Positions 1 to 8,718 of a stretch of DNA of 45,039 bases are shown piece by piece. The notes beneath the pieces were generated by a model. The model made no database searches. It was not told the origin of the DNA and worked only from the letters and a program-made list of their open reading frames with translations. Both the position numbers and the translations under genes were made by a program. Within the stretch, counting starts at the first letter, position 1, and every line of letters begins with the position of its first letter. The stretch covers positions 105,624 through 150,662 of the forward strand of contig JAJDNO010000030.1 in assembly GCA_022340615.1 (NCBI GenBank), read 5' to 3'. This stretch comes from Gallionella sp. Lineage in GTDB: Bacteria > Pseudomonadota > Gammaproteobacteria > Burkholderiales > Gallionellaceae.

Positions 1-1633
1 TGCGGTTGGGTTTGGGTGCGCTTTGCGAGCGCGGCTTTTCATGTTTGGGTTGTGCGGCGGTCTCCCGCGGTCGGCGGGTTTCGATCCAGCTCTTGTAGTC
101 TTCCAGATCGCCGTCGAAAAGTTTCGCTTCGCCGTCCGCGACCAGCCACAGCTCGTCGGCCACAGCGCGGATCAGGCTGCGGTCGTGCGACACGATCACC
201 ACCGCGCCGGTGTATTCCTCCAGCGCGATGGTCAGCGCGTCGCGCATGTCCAGGTCGAGGTGGTTGGTCGGTTCGTCGAGCAGCAGCAGGTGCGGCTTCT
301 GCCAGGCCAGCAGCGCAAGCGCAAGCCGGCTTTTTTCACCGCCGGAGAAGCTTGCCACCGGACGGTCTTCGCTGTCGCCGGCCATGCCGAAGCGGCCGAG
401 AAAGCTGCGCAGCGCCAGCGTGGTTTCCTGGGGTGCAATCCGTTCCATGTGCTGCAGCGGCGTCGCGGCGCCATCCAGATTTTCCAGCTGGTGCTGCGCG
501 AAGTAACCGATACGGATGTCGGGAGTCACCTCCAGCGTGCCCGTGGTGGGATGCAACTCGCCGACCAGCAGCTTGACCAGCGTGGATTTGCCCGCGCCGT
601 TCGGGCCGAGCAGCGCGATGCGCGCTCCGGAACGCAGCGCCAGATCGATGTTGCGGAACAGCGTTTTGTCGCCGTATGCAAAGCCCATCTTTTCCGCGCG
701 CATCAATAAATCCGGGCTGCGCTCGGGCGCCTCGATCTCAAGTTCGAATCGGCCGTCGCTGAGATGCACGGGCGCGATGCGCGTGATCCGGTCCAGCGCC
801 TTGATGCGGCTTTGCGCCTGTTTTGCCTTGGTCGCCTTGGCGCGGAAGCGGCGCACGAAGTCTTCCAGGTGCGCGATCTTTTCCTGCTGCTTGTTGTATG
901 CCTGGTTCTGCTGAGCGATGCGCTCGGCTCTTGATCGCTCGAAATCGTCGTAGTCGCCACTGTAGATGTCGAGGGTCCTGTCATGAATATGCGCGATGCG
1001 GTTCACGCAGGCGTTCAGGAATTCGCGGTCGTGCGAGACCAGCAGGATGCTGCCGGGATAGCGTGCCAGATATTGCTCCAGCCAGATGATGGCTTCGAGG
1101 TCGAGATGGTTGGTCGGCTCGTCGAGCAGCAGCAGGTCGGCGCGGTGCATCAGCGCGCGCGCCAGATTCAGACGCATGCGCCATCCGCCCGAGAAACTGG
1201 CGACCGGCCGTTCCAGCGAATCGTTGGCGAAACCCAGCCCGTTCAGCAGCTGTGCCGCGCGCGCCTTCGCACCATAACCGTCGATCGCCTCGAAGCGGTG
1301 CTGTGCATCGAACCAAATGATGTCGTGATTTTCCTTTGCCAGTGCTTTCTCCAGCAGACGCAGCTCCACATCGCCGTCCAGCACGAATTCAATTGCAGGC
1401 TGATCGGAGTTCACGATTTCCTGTTCGACATACGCGATGGTCTTGCCGGGCTGCAGCGATACCTCTCCGTCGTCCGGCCTGATTTCGCCGCGGATCAGCC
1501 GGAACAGCGTGGATTTACCGCTGCCGTTTCTGCCGACCAAACCGATGCGCTGGTTGGCGTATGCCTGCAGGTTCACGTTCTGCAGCAGCGGGATGCCGCC
1601 CTGCAAACAGGTCAGGTTCTGGATATTGAGCAT
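1..1633 (-). CDS. yheS: ABC-F family ATPase, YheS-type (partial, 3' end beyond left edge)
   Basis: Two ATP-binding cassettes sit on one chain with no membrane segments, the ABC-F pattern of ribosome-associated translation factors. Cassette 1 has Walker A GRNGSGKS (about residue 35), signature SGGWRMRLNLA (148) and LLLLDEPTNHLD (167). Cassette 2 has GPNGAGKS (343) and SGGEKSRLALA. The linker between them contains RFRAKATKAKQAQSR, as in E. coli YheS, and GYFAQHQLE after the second Walker A is also YheS-like. The ATG at 1633 gives the usual N-terminus but has no clear Shine-Dalgarno. About 544 codons are visible and the frame is still open at base 1. The visible end is a Lys/Arg/Pro-rich tail. 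Family assignment is firm; the exact function (ribosome rescue or E-site binding) is inferred. Confidence 0.93.
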   Translation of the reverse strand, partial: MLNIQNLTCLQGGIPLLQNVNLQAYANQRIGLVGRNGSGKSTLFRLIRGEIRPDDGEVSLQPGKTIAYVEQEIVNSDQPAIEFVLDGDVELRLLEKALAKENHDIIWFDAQHRFEAIDGYGAKARAAQLLNGLGFANDSLERPVASFSGGWRMRLNLARALMHRADLLLLDEPTNHLDLEAIIWLEQYLARYPGSILLVSHDREFLNACVNRIAHIHDRTLDIYSGDYDDFERSRAERIAQQNQAYNKQQEKIAHLEDFVRRFRAKATKAKQAQSRIKALDRITRIAPVHLSDGRFELEIEAPERSPDLLMRAEKMGFAYGDKTLFRNIDLALRSGARIALLGPNGAGKSTLVKLLVGELHPTTGTLEVTPDIRIGYFAQHQLENLDGAATPLQHMERIAPQETTLALRSFLGRFGMAGDSEDRPVASFSGGEKSRLALALLAWQKPHLLLLDEPTNHLDLDMRDALTIALEEYTGAVVIVSHDRSLIRAVADELWLVADGEAKLFDGDLEDYKSWIETRRPRETAAQPKHEKPRSQSAPKPNR

Positions 1634-1763
1634 GGGCGCGATGATAGCAGGTGTAATTTCGGCGTTCAGGTCTTTGCAGGAATGGTTGCGCATCAAATCG
1701 GCAAGCCGTGCTGCAACGCTGATAAAATGCAGCCTGAATTTACCCGTACCGCCCAGGCAGATC

Positions 1764-3281
1764 ATGACCAGCGCTCCTATGGCAAACACCGACACTTTCG
1801 CCAACCTCCAGCCCCGGCAGGTCTGGGCGCATTTCGCAACGCTGTGCGCAATCCCGCGCGCATCGCTGCAGGAAACCGCGCTGATCGAACACCTTATCGT
1901 TTGGGCACAGGCGCGCGGCATCACTACCATCGTTGATGGTGCGGGCAACCTGATTCTGAAGAAGCCCGCCAGTCAAGGCTGCGAAGAGCAGCCCGGCGTG
2001 ATCCTGCAGGGCCATCTGGACATGGTGTGCCAGGCCAACAGCGGAACGCGGCACGACTTCGCGCACGACCCGATACGCGCTGTTGCGCGCGATGGCTGGG
2101 TGGTCGCGGATGACACCACGCTGGGAGCGGACAACGGCATCGGCGTCGCGCTCGCACTGGCCGCGCTTGATGAGCCGGCACTGATGCATCCGCCGCTGGA
2201 AGTGCTGCTCACCATCAACGAGGAGTGCGGCATGGACGGCGCGCGCGATCTGGCACCCGGCACGCTGCGCGGTGCCACGCTGATCAATCTGGATACCGAG
2301 GAGTGGGGACATTTCTATCTGGGCTGCGCAGGCGGCGTGGACGTGGAGGTGCGCCACGATTGTAAGCAGGAAGACGTTCCGCCAGGCTATGCGCTGCTGC
2401 AGTTCGGGGTGTCCGGCCTGCGCGGCGGCCATTCCGGCATCGACATCCATCTCGGCCGGGGCAATGCGATCAAGTTGCTCGCCGAGGCGCTGCGCGATCT
2501 GTCCGCGCACACCGACCTGCGATTGATTGCATTGAAGGGCGGTACGGCGCGCAACGCGATTCCGCGCGAGGCCTTTGCGCAGTGCGCGCTGCCCGCGGCC
2601 GTTGCGGCGAGCATAGACGAATGGGTAAAGCACCGGCACCAGGCATGGCGGTCGCGGTTCGCCGGAATAGACGAAAACGTTTCGTTCGTATGCAGCCATT
2701 CCGACGCACTGCCGGCCAGCGCCGTCGCAAACGCGGAGCGCGACCGCTTGCTGGCTTTTCTCGACAGTGCCGTCAACGGCGTCGCTCAAATCAGCGCCGA
2801 CTTTCCCGGCGTGACAGACACTTCCAGCAACCTCGGCGTGCTCGCGCTGGAACACGGCTCATTCATGGCGACGTTCAAGGTGCGCTCGCTGCACGATGCG
2901 CGCACGGATGCGCTGGCCGACAAGCTGGTTTCGTTCGCCGCCGGCTATACTCTGCACGCCTGGAAGGACGGCGCGTATCCGGGCTGGACGCCGGATCCGT
3001 CCTCGCCGCTGCTGGATCTTTGCCAGCAGGCGTACACTATGGAATTCGGCCAGCCTGCTTCGCTGCAGGTGATCCACGCCGGACTGGAATGCGGGCTGCT
3101 TGCAGCAAGCCACCCGCATCTGGACATGATCTCGTTCGGGCCCGACATACACGGCGCGCACGCGCCCGGCGAGCGCGTCCGGATTGAATCCGTCGCACGC
3201 TGCTGGCAATTGCTGAAGGCGGTGCTGCAGTCACAGGCAGGCGCGCATGCCTTGCCGGAGGCCAAACAGGGAGTGGCATGA
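1764..3281 (+). CDS. pepD: Xaa-His dipeptidase (aminoacyl-histidine dipeptidase, M20 family)
   Basis: Predicted cytosolic zinc dipeptidase that hydrolyses Xaa-His dipeptides such as carnosine. About 505 residues from this ATG, close to the E. coli enzyme (485). Metal-site motifs are in order: GHLDMVCQ (His84, Asp86), TTLGADNGIGVA (about 119-129), NEECGMDGA (about 152-160) and HSGIDIHLGRGNA in the dimerisation/lid region. The frame is open further upstream, but alignment of the start with PepD favours ATG 1764. ATG 1779 is an alternative, and neither has a strong ribosome site. The stop codon overlaps the start of the next gene (ATGA), so the two are probably cotranslated. Confidence 0.93.
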   Translation: MTSAPMANTDTFANLQPRQVWAHFATLCAIPRASLQETALIEHLIVWAQARGITTIVDGAGNLILKKPASQGCEEQPGVILQGHLDMVCQANSGTRHDFAHDPIRAVARDGWVVADDTTLGADNGIGVALALAALDEPALMHPPLEVLLTINEECGMDGARDLAPGTLRGATLINLDTEEWGHFYLGCAGGVDVEVRHDCKQEDVPPGYALLQFGVSGLRGGHSGIDIHLGRGNAIKLLAEALRDLSAHTDLRLIALKGGTARNAIPREAFAQCALPAAVAASIDEWVKHRHQAWRSRFAGIDENVSFVCSHSDALPASAVANAERDRLLAFLDSAVNGVAQISADFPGVTDTSSNLGVLALEHGSFMATFKVRSLHDARTDALADKLVSFAAGYTLHAWKDGAYPGWTPDPSSPLLDLCQQAYTMEFGQPASLQVIHAGLECGLLAASHPHLDMISFGPDIHGAHAPGERVRIESVARCWQLLKAVLQSQAGAHALPEAKQGVA

Positions 3282-4447
3282 TGCAAACAGGACCGCGCGA
3301 AATCGTCACACCTTTCCGGGCTATCCCGCTCGAAGTTCCGGAAGGGATGAAACACAACGAGTTCTTCAACAGCACCGAAAACCTGAACGACCTGGCAAAC
3401 AACAACGGCCTGCTGACCAACCCGGAAAACCTGCTGCTGTACCGCAAGGCGCTGGGCCACAGCACCGAGTTCGATTGCTCCATCATCCACAACACGTCCA
3501 GGACCATACTCAATCCGCTGGGGCGGCCGGTGCGGCGCACCCAGGTCGCCGACAACGTGAAGCATGTCTGGGACCGGATGAGCCAGATCATCATCGATTA
3601 CATGCTGGAGCAGTATCCCGATCCGGAACAGGCGCTGATCCTGGCGGGCGAGGCTAGCCTGGATGCGACCTGGCCGCTGACTTCACCCGGGGTGCCCAGC
3701 ATAAGGATGCTGCACAACCATTTTGTGGTTTTCCCGATGGAGACCCTGCGCAAAGCAAAGCTGGCCGATCCCGCCAATCCCAACCTGACCGACGGCGGCC
3801 AGCACAGCCTGTTCCAGGAGTACATGCGCGACGTCTACCGCGAGTTCTTCGACCGTGCCCTGAACCTGCGTATCCTGAAACCGGCCAGCGGCGAGGATGC
3901 GCGCATCGCGCTGACCGGCTACCCGCAGGGCTTGCCCAGTTGGGAAATCCTCGGCGGTGCAAGTGCGCTCAGGGATGTGCATTTCTGGCGCGAATACGAC
4001 GAGGTGCTGAAGGGCTTCATCGATTTCTACCGCACGTTTTTCTCGCAGGTTTCCACGCACAACGCACCGATATTGCCGGATGTCTATTTTCCGGAGCAGG
4101 TGGAAAGCGTGCTGCTGTTCAACAACGATTTCATGAAGACGGCGAAGAAGGTGCGCGACCTGTGCATCGTCGATCCGAAATACGCGAATGCGATACGCTG
4201 GCAACCCGCATTCAAGCAACTGGTCTACCGCAATGATGCCGGCAAACTGATCGTGACCATCAGCCAGAACTCGATCGGCAACGCGATCACCGAACTGCTC
4301 GGTGTTGTGGTGAACCGCATCCCGGATGCGGAAGCCTACGAAAAACACGAACCCGCTTTGATCGCGCACCTGCTCGAAGTGCGCCGCCGTCTGATCGAGG
4401 CCGATCTGGGCGAAGGGATCGCGACCCCCTCCTGGCCCAGGGAATAG
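3278..4447 (+). CDS. Conserved-looking protein of unknown function, coupled to pepD
   Basis: A soluble 389-residue protein I do not recognise, with no signal peptide or membrane helix. It starts inside the pepD stop (ATGATG), so translational coupling is likely; the second ATG at 3281 is in another frame. Notable stretches are FDCSIIHNTSRTILNPLGR (about 65-83) and GVPSIRMLHNHFVVFP (about 138-153), which carries His146-x-His148. The second block faintly recalls the histidine triad strand of HIT/GalT-type nucleotidyl hydrolases and transferases. The full triad is not evident, so this is only a hint. Composition and codon use look like the neighbours. Coding status is certain from length, coupling and composition. 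Confidence 0.85.
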   Translation: MMQTGPREIVTPFRAIPLEVPEGMKHNEFFNSTENLNDLANNNGLLTNPENLLLYRKALGHSTEFDCSIIHNTSRTILNPLGRPVRRTQVADNVKHVWDRMSQIIIDYMLEQYPDPEQALILAGEASLDATWPLTSPGVPSIRMLHNHFVVFPMETLRKAKLADPANPNLTDGGQHSLFQEYMRDVYREFFDRALNLRILKPASGEDARIALTGYPQGLPSWEILGGASALRDVHFWREYDEVLKGFIDFYRTFFSQVSTHNAPILPDVYFPEQVESVLLFNNDFMKTAKKVRDLCIVDPKYANAIRWQPAFKQLVYRNDAGKLIVTISQNSIGNAITELLGVVVNRIPDAEAYEKHEPALIAHLLEVRRRLIEADLGEGIATPSWPRE

Positions 4448-4509
4448 CAAGTGCCGGGAATATTCCGGGCCGAAAAATACGGCACGAAGAGAGCCATGGA
4501 AACACGGAA

Positions 4510-4740
4510 ATGAAGCTGATGCTGTACGGAACACGCTACTGCCATTTGTGCGATCAGGCAGAAGCGCTGCTTGAAGCGGCAGGCATGGGCGCTAAATATG
4601 TCGACATCGCTTCGGACGACGCATTGCTGGAGAAATACCGGGTACGCATTCCGGTGCTGGTGCGCGTCGACAGCGGCGCGGAGCTAGGCTGGCCTTTCGA
4701 TGCGCCGGCGCTGCAGCGCTTCATCGCCCAAGCGGACTGA
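4510..4740 (+). CDS. Glutaredoxin-like thioredoxin-fold protein (DUF836-type)
   Basis: A 76-residue protein beginning KLMLYGTRYCHLCDQAE. The CHLC motif at residues 11-14 follows the first beta strand, as expected for a glutaredoxin/thioredoxin fold. RIPVLVRVDSGAELGWPFD (about 47-65) supplies the conserved cis-Pro. This arrangement matches the short glutaredoxin-like DUF836 family found in many proteobacteria. The likely role is cytosolic thiol-disulfide exchange; substrate unknown. It lies 62 bp after the unknown 389-residue gene on the same strand and may share its transcript. Confidence 0.85.
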   Translation: MKLMLYGTRYCHLCDQAEALLEAAGMGAKYVDIASDDALLEKYRVRIPVLVRVDSGAELGWPFDAPALQRFIAQAD

Positions 4741-4814
4741 CAGCCCGGATTCGCGACCAGGCTATCTGCCGCGCAGGGATGCGCTGTTCAACAGCGGCGC
4801 ATCCAGTCGGGCTA

Positions 4815-5273
4815 CTAGTCCTTTCTTTTCCCCATCATGATCCACCACAGTAGACCGGCTGCGATCAGGATGATGCCGAGCAGCCATGGCCAGTAGGTGT
4901 CCAGGAATCCCTGCTGCTGCGCCGGCACGGTTACCGGCGGGGCTGCCACCGGGGCTGACTGGACCACGGGTGCCGGTGCAGGTGCGGGAGCCACTTCCAC
5001 CGGTTTGACCGGCGCAGGTACGACCGCTTTCTTCATTACCTTTTTGTGTTTCCTGGCCTTCTTGACAGCCGGCTTGGGCTTGGGCGCGGGTACCTCGGCG
5101 ATTACTGCAGGGGCAGGTGCGGCCTGTTCGGCGACGGGCGCAGGAGCGGGAGCAGCGACTGGTTCGGCAGCAACGGCAGCCGGTGCTGCAGCCTCAGGCT
5201 GGCTAGCGCAAGCGGACATGACCAATGCCGCCAGCAGGATTGCAGGCAGGGTAGCTTTGTGCAATCTATCCAT
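4815..5273 (-). CDS. Pro/Ala-rich lipoprotein with a C-terminal membrane helix
   Basis: 152 residues. A signal peptide ends in lipobox LVMSAC, with the lipidated Cys at 22. A long Ala/Pro segment follows (about 26-115), holding a Lys-rich stretch KPKPAVKKARKHKKVMKK. A hydrophobic helix, WPWLLGIILIAAGLLWW, then precedes a basic end (MGKRKD). The start has a good Shine-Dalgarno (GGAG, 7 nt). It lies 57 bp downstream of the OmpA-like lipoprotein gene and is probably cotranscribed. Both a lipid anchor and a transmembrane helix are odd for such a small protein; with the Pro/Ala/Lys linker it could bridge two envelope layers, somewhat like TonB-type linkers. Function unknown. Confidence 0.8.
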   Translation of the reverse strand: MDRLHKATLPAILLAALVMSACASQPEAAAPAAVAAEPVAAPAPAPVAEQAAPAPAVIAEVPAPKPKPAVKKARKHKKVMKKAVVPAPVKPVEVAPAPAPAPVVQSAPVAAPPVTVPAQQQGFLDTYWPWLLGIILIAAGLLWWIMMGKRKD

Positions 5274-5330
5274 GTTGAACTCCGTTGGTTGTGATTAATC
5301 GTGGCTGTCTCGTCAATCGGGAATCGTGTG

Positions 5331-6104
5331 TCAATGGACGGACTTCTCCATTTCGTTGGCAAGGCTCTTGTCGATCAGCATGATCTCGATCCTGCGGTTT
5401 TTCTGTCGCCCTTCCGGCGTATCGTTCGATGCGACAGGATCGTATTCTCCCCTGCCCGATGCCACCATGCGCTCCGGCGGTACGCCGGAGTCCTGCAGAA
5501 AACGCACCACGGTGGTTGCACGCGCGACTGAAAGCTCCCAGTTGGTCGGGTAGCGGGACTGCAGCGACTTCGCAACGGGCACGTTGTCGGTATAACCCAC
5601 CACGCGGATGATCTTGTCCTGATAGCCTTTCAGAGCAGCACCGACCTTCCTCAATATTTTCTTTCCGCCCGCCTTCAGCGTCGCCCGTCCCGAGTCGAAG
5701 AATATCTGTTCGGCCAGATCCACAGTCAGCATGTCCTTGTATTGCCGCACCTGGAGCTGGCCCTTTTTCACTTCATTGGACAGATCCTTCACCAGTGCGT
5801 CGTATTGCTGCTGGTGCTGCCTGTTCGCCTCTAGCAGCACGGAGCGCTGCTGGCCGAGAAACCCGATCTGTTCCTGCATCGCGGTATTCTGCCGATTGCA
5901 TTCCGCAAGCTGCTGGTTCAGCGAGCCGTTGTCCTGTTGTATCGCGGCAACCTGCTTGTCCAGGGCTGCCTTCTGCTGCTGCAGCGTCGCGATCTGATCG
6001 TCCTTTTCCGTCTGCATCGTATCAAACGTGCCGGTGCTGACACATCCGCTTGAAACAACAGCGGCGGCAACAAGGACAATTCCGGTCAGAAAATTCCTGT
6101 TCAT
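5331..6104 (-). CDS. OmpA-family peptidoglycan-associated lipoprotein
   Basis: 257 residues. A signal peptide with lipobox VSSGC (Cys21) is followed by a Gln/Leu-rich coiled coil (about 30-115) and an OmpA-C domain (about 130-245). The latter contains IFFDSGRATLKAGG, VVGYTDNVPV, NWELSVARATTVVRFL and the terminal NRRIEIML. The NWELSxxRA peptidoglycan-binding signature is intact. It should anchor the outer membrane to peptidoglycan through its lipid and OmpA domain. It resembles MotB/YiaD-type proteins, but the coiled coil replaces any TM stator segment. The Shine-Dalgarno GGAGA is well placed. First gene of a likely two-gene unit with the Pro/Ala lipoprotein. Confidence 0.92.
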   Translation of the reverse strand: MNRNFLTGIVLVAAAVVSSGCVSTGTFDTMQTEKDDQIATLQQQKAALDKQVAAIQQDNGSLNQQLAECNRQNTAMQEQIGFLGQQRSVLLEANRQHQQQYDALVKDLSNEVKKGQLQVRQYKDMLTVDLAEQIFFDSGRATLKAGGKKILRKVGAALKGYQDKIIRVVGYTDNVPVAKSLQSRYPTNWELSVARATTVVRFLQDSGVPPERMVASGRGEYDPVASNDTPEGRQKNRRIEIMLIDKSLANEMEKSVH

Positions 6105-6152
6105 GTTCTCTCCGGCAAGCGTGGTCTGATGCCTGGCATTTCAGATATTGAT

Positions 6153-6166
6153 ATTGAAAATTCAAT
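6153..6166. repeat. AT-rich inverted repeat upstream of the OmpA-like lipoprotein gene
   Basis: ATTGAA-AA-TTCAAT lies about 50 bp upstream of the lipoprotein start, with imperfect extension on both sides (TTGA/TCAA). It could be an operator or simply AT-rich promoter DNA; no regulator can be named. Confidence 0.35.
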
Positions 6167-6331
6167 CAATTCGACTTGAGCCCGGCGCGAGTCACTCTAC
6201 ACCCCGCTGATGAAGTATTCAATCGGCATCTTCGGCCGCCATCTGCGCCATGTATTTTCCCAGTTTCCCGCACAACTGATCGGAACGATTAGATAAAGCG
6301 CCCCGCATTGATTAACATACGTTCCTTTTGG

Positions 6332-7243
6332 ATGCTGATCAAACAAATGACCGTCGCGCAAACCATCATCCCGATCTTCCTGCAGATACTGCTGGGCGTG
6401 TCGATGCGCCGCTGGTTCGGCTTGCGCGAGGACTTCTGGCCGCAACTGGACCGTCTGATCTACTTCGTGTTCTTCCCCGCGCTGCTGTTCAATACCCTCG
6501 CGCATTTCGAGATCGACTTCGGCGCCGCGACACCGATGCTGATGGTCGCGACGCTGTTCATGTGCACCGGGATGGTCATCGGCTATGTCGCGAAATATTT
6601 TCTGCATGCCCCGTCCAGGGTGTACTCGGCGACATTCCAGACGTCTTTCCGATTCAACAGCTATGTCGGGCTCGCGATCGCCGGCGGACTGCACGGGCAC
6701 GAGGGACTCGCCGCAATCGGTCTGCTGATGGGATTCATGGTTCCGTTCGCGAACGTCGCCGCGGTGCTGATGCTGGCTCGGCACAGCGAAAGTCACTGGC
6801 TCAGGGAGATACTGCTTAATCCGCTGATCATCGCAACCGCAGGCGGCATCATTTTCAGCCTCGCAAGCATCCCGTTGCCGAAGATGTTCAACACCACGCT
6901 GGGACTGTTGTCGCAGGCCTCGCTGCCGCTGGGCCTGGTCGCGGTCGGCGCGGGACTCCGTATCCAGGGCCTGCACAGTCATCCCGGCACGCTGTGGTAC
7001 GGCGTCGCGGTCAAACTGCTGGTGTTGCCCGCCATCGCATGGGGACTGGCTTCCGCATTCGGGTTGAGCGGCCTGTATTTCCACATCCCGGTATTGATGG
7101 CCGCGTTGCCGGTTTCCACGGTGTCTTACGTGCTGGCAAAACGAATGGGCGGAGATGGCAACACGATCGCCGCACAGGTAATGCTGAGCACGCTGCTGTC
7201 TGCGGTGACCCTGCCTCTGTGGCTGCTGCTGATGGGGCTCTGA
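6332..7243 (+). CDS. AEC-family (auxin efflux carrier-like) permease
   Basis: About 303 residues and very hydrophobic, with roughly ten predicted membrane helices in two halves, as in the AEC family (malonate/malate carriers such as MdcF). The N-terminal helix is followed by LLGVSMRRWFGL. The C-terminal half contains LPLGLVAVGAGLRIQG and ALPVSTVSYVLAKRMGGDG, typical of AEC proteins. The start is uncertain: ATG 6332 and ATG 6347 are both plausible, neither with a strong ribosome site. Substrate unknown. Convergent with the glycine-zipper lipoprotein gene, with only about 40 bp between the stops. Confidence 0.88.
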   Translation: MLIKQMTVAQTIIPIFLQILLGVSMRRWFGLREDFWPQLDRLIYFVFFPALLFNTLAHFEIDFGAATPMLMVATLFMCTGMVIGYVAKYFLHAPSRVYSATFQTSFRFNSYVGLAIAGGLHGHEGLAAIGLLMGFMVPFANVAAVLMLARHSESHWLREILLNPLIIATAGGIIFSLASIPLPKMFNTTLGLLSQASLPLGLVAVGAGLRIQGLHSHPGTLWYGVAVKLLVLPAIAWGLASAFGLSGLYFHIPVLMAALPVSTVSYVLAKRMGGDGNTIAAQVMLSTLLSAVTLPLWLLLMGL

Positions 7244-7284
7244 TTTCACGATATATCAAGTGTAGTTGCGCAACCGCCGCGCCA

Positions 7285-7971
7285 TCAGTATTTCACCACC
7301 CGGCCATTTTCGATTTTGACCCGTTCGTCTATCGCCAGTGTGGGTACGGTCGTCTGGTTGAATTTCACCGTTTCACCGTTATCCAGCCTGACTGTGATGT
7401 CGTAGGACCTGGTTTTTTTCGCACTCTTCTCGATCTTGTTGCCGGCTACCGCGCCGCCGACCGCGCCGGCGATCGTCGTCAGATCGCGCCCCGTACCGCC
7501 GCCGACTTCATGGCCCAGCAGTCCGCCGAGCACACCGCCGGCAATCACGCCCAGACCCGAACCCTGTCCTTCGGTTTCAACCGGCGTGATGGACACGACC
7601 ACACCGCAGTTCGCACAGACCGGCTTTTTGACTGGCGCTGCGCTTGCCCGGGCCTGCTCGACCTTGGCCCTTTCCGCAGCCTTGCGCTGTTCAGCAATAC
7701 GTCGCTTCTTCTCGGCTGCGGCGGCCGCCTCCTGTTTGCGTTTTTCCGCGGCCTGGGCAGTTGCTTCCTGCTTGGCCTTGTCCGCGGCCTGCTGATCGGC
7801 GATGAACTGCTGCTTGGCTTCGGCGACCGCCTTGTCGACCGCAGCCTGGATCTGCGCGGAATTTTCCCCGGCATCCGGCTTTTGCGAGCAGCCGGTCGCC
7901 AGCGTGACCGATAAAATCACCAGCACGCTGGCGGATACATGGGTGAATCGCTTGTGTATCGGTGTATTCAA
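7285..7971 (-). CDS. Glycine-zipper (SlyB/2TM-type) lipoprotein with coiled coil and CxxC
   Basis: 228 residues from a TTG start at 7971, supported by a strong GGAGGA site 6 nt upstream. The signal peptide ends at Cys28 (TLATGC). Residues about 38-108 form a charged Ala/Lys/Glu coiled coil. A CANC pair follows (Cys119, Cys122), then a glycine-zipper block (about 137-180: GLGVIAGGVLGGLLGHEVGG and AGAVGGAVAGNK) typical of Rick_17kDa/SlyB outer-membrane lipoproteins. A C-terminal beta-rich domain (about 188-228) ends in VKIENGRVVKY. Envelope-stress-type function is inferred from the family. The long coiled coil and the CxxC are additions to the usual short SlyB layout. Confidence 0.85.
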   Translation of the reverse strand: MNTPIHKRFTHVSASVLVILSVTLATGCSQKPDAGENSAQIQAAVDKAVAEAKQQFIADQQAADKAKQEATAQAAEKRKQEAAAAAEKKRRIAEQRKAAERAKVEQARASAAPVKKPVCANCGVVVSITPVETEGQGSGLGVIAGGVLGGLLGHEVGGGTGRDLTTIAGAVGGAVAGNKIEKSAKKTRSYDITVRLDNGETVKFNQTTVPTLAIDERVKIENGRVVKY

Positions 7972-8070
7972 TTAATCCTCCATTGATGAACCAGGTTGGC
8001 GGCATGCTTTCCATACCTGCATCAGATTCGACAACGGGAAATTAGTTCAGGGCGCATCGCCGGGCAGGAG

Positions 8071-8592
8071 TCAGATGGATTTCAGTGCGGCCAGCGCCGC
8101 GTCGTAGTTGGGTTCATTCTTGATGTCGCTGACCATTTCGGTATAGCGCACTACATTGTTGCCATCCAGCACGACCACCGCGCGCGCGGTCAGGCCGGCC
8201 AGCGGGCCGTCCGCGATCTTGACACCGTAGTCGCGCATGAACTCGCGCCCGCGCATCGTGGACAGGTTGTCCACATTGTTCAATCCTTCGCTGCTGCAGA
8301 AGCGTGCCATCGCGAACGGCAGGTCGGCAGAAATATTGATCACGACCGTGTTGTCGAGGCCGGCAGCATCCTTGTTGAAATGGCGTGCGGATTTCTGGCA
8401 GGTTGGCGTGTCCAGGCTTGGAACGATGTTCAGCACCTTGCGCTTGCTGCCGTAACTGCCCAGCGTGATGTCTTCCAGATCCTTGTTTACCAGCGAGAAG
8501 GTAGGCGCGGGTTTGCCCACTTGCGGAAAATCACCGTAGAGTTTTACCGGCGTGCCACCGAGTGCTGTGCTGAGACTTGTGCTCTTGGTCAT
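8071..8592 (-). CDS. tpx: Thiol peroxidase (atypical 2-Cys peroxiredoxin)
   Basis: 173 residues, similar in length to E. coli Tpx (168). The peroxidatic Cys lies in [17 protein letters not shown] and the resolving Cys in [12 protein letters not shown], the diagnostic Tpx pair. [19 protein letters not shown] near the N-terminus is the usual substrate-pocket region. It reduces H2O2 and organic peroxides using thioredoxin. ATG 8592 is preceded by AAGGAG at good spacing; the longer open frame upstream is not needed. Divergent from the MscS-like gene across about 245 bp. Confidence 0.96.
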   Translation of the reverse strand: MTKSTSLSTALGGTPVKLYGDFPQVGKPAPTFSLVNKDLEDITLGSYGSKRKVLNIVPSLDTPTCQKSARHFNKDAAGLDNTVVINISADLPFAMARFCSSEGLNNVDNLSTMRGREFMRDYGVKIADGPLAGLTARAVVVLDGNNVVRYTEMVSDIKNEPNYDAALAALKSI

Positions 8593-8718
8593 GTTGTTCT
8601 CCTTATGGTCAGGTAAGTGATTCGGGCGGTGTCCGGCTCGAAGTATTGCGCGGCTGGAAATAATACTCTCCCCACGGCGGTCGGGCGACCACGATATATT
8701 CATGGTTATACCGATGCA

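Noticed and set aside
1740..2855. Long minus-strand open frame (371 codons) opposite pepD
   Set aside because: It lies wholly antisense to a clear PepD coding frame, has no ribosome site and encodes no recognisable domain; GC-rich antisense frames of this kind are common.
6197..7249. Minus-strand open frame of 350 codons opposite the AEC permease
   Set aside because: Gln/His/Arg-rich translation, antisense to a clear multi-helix permease.
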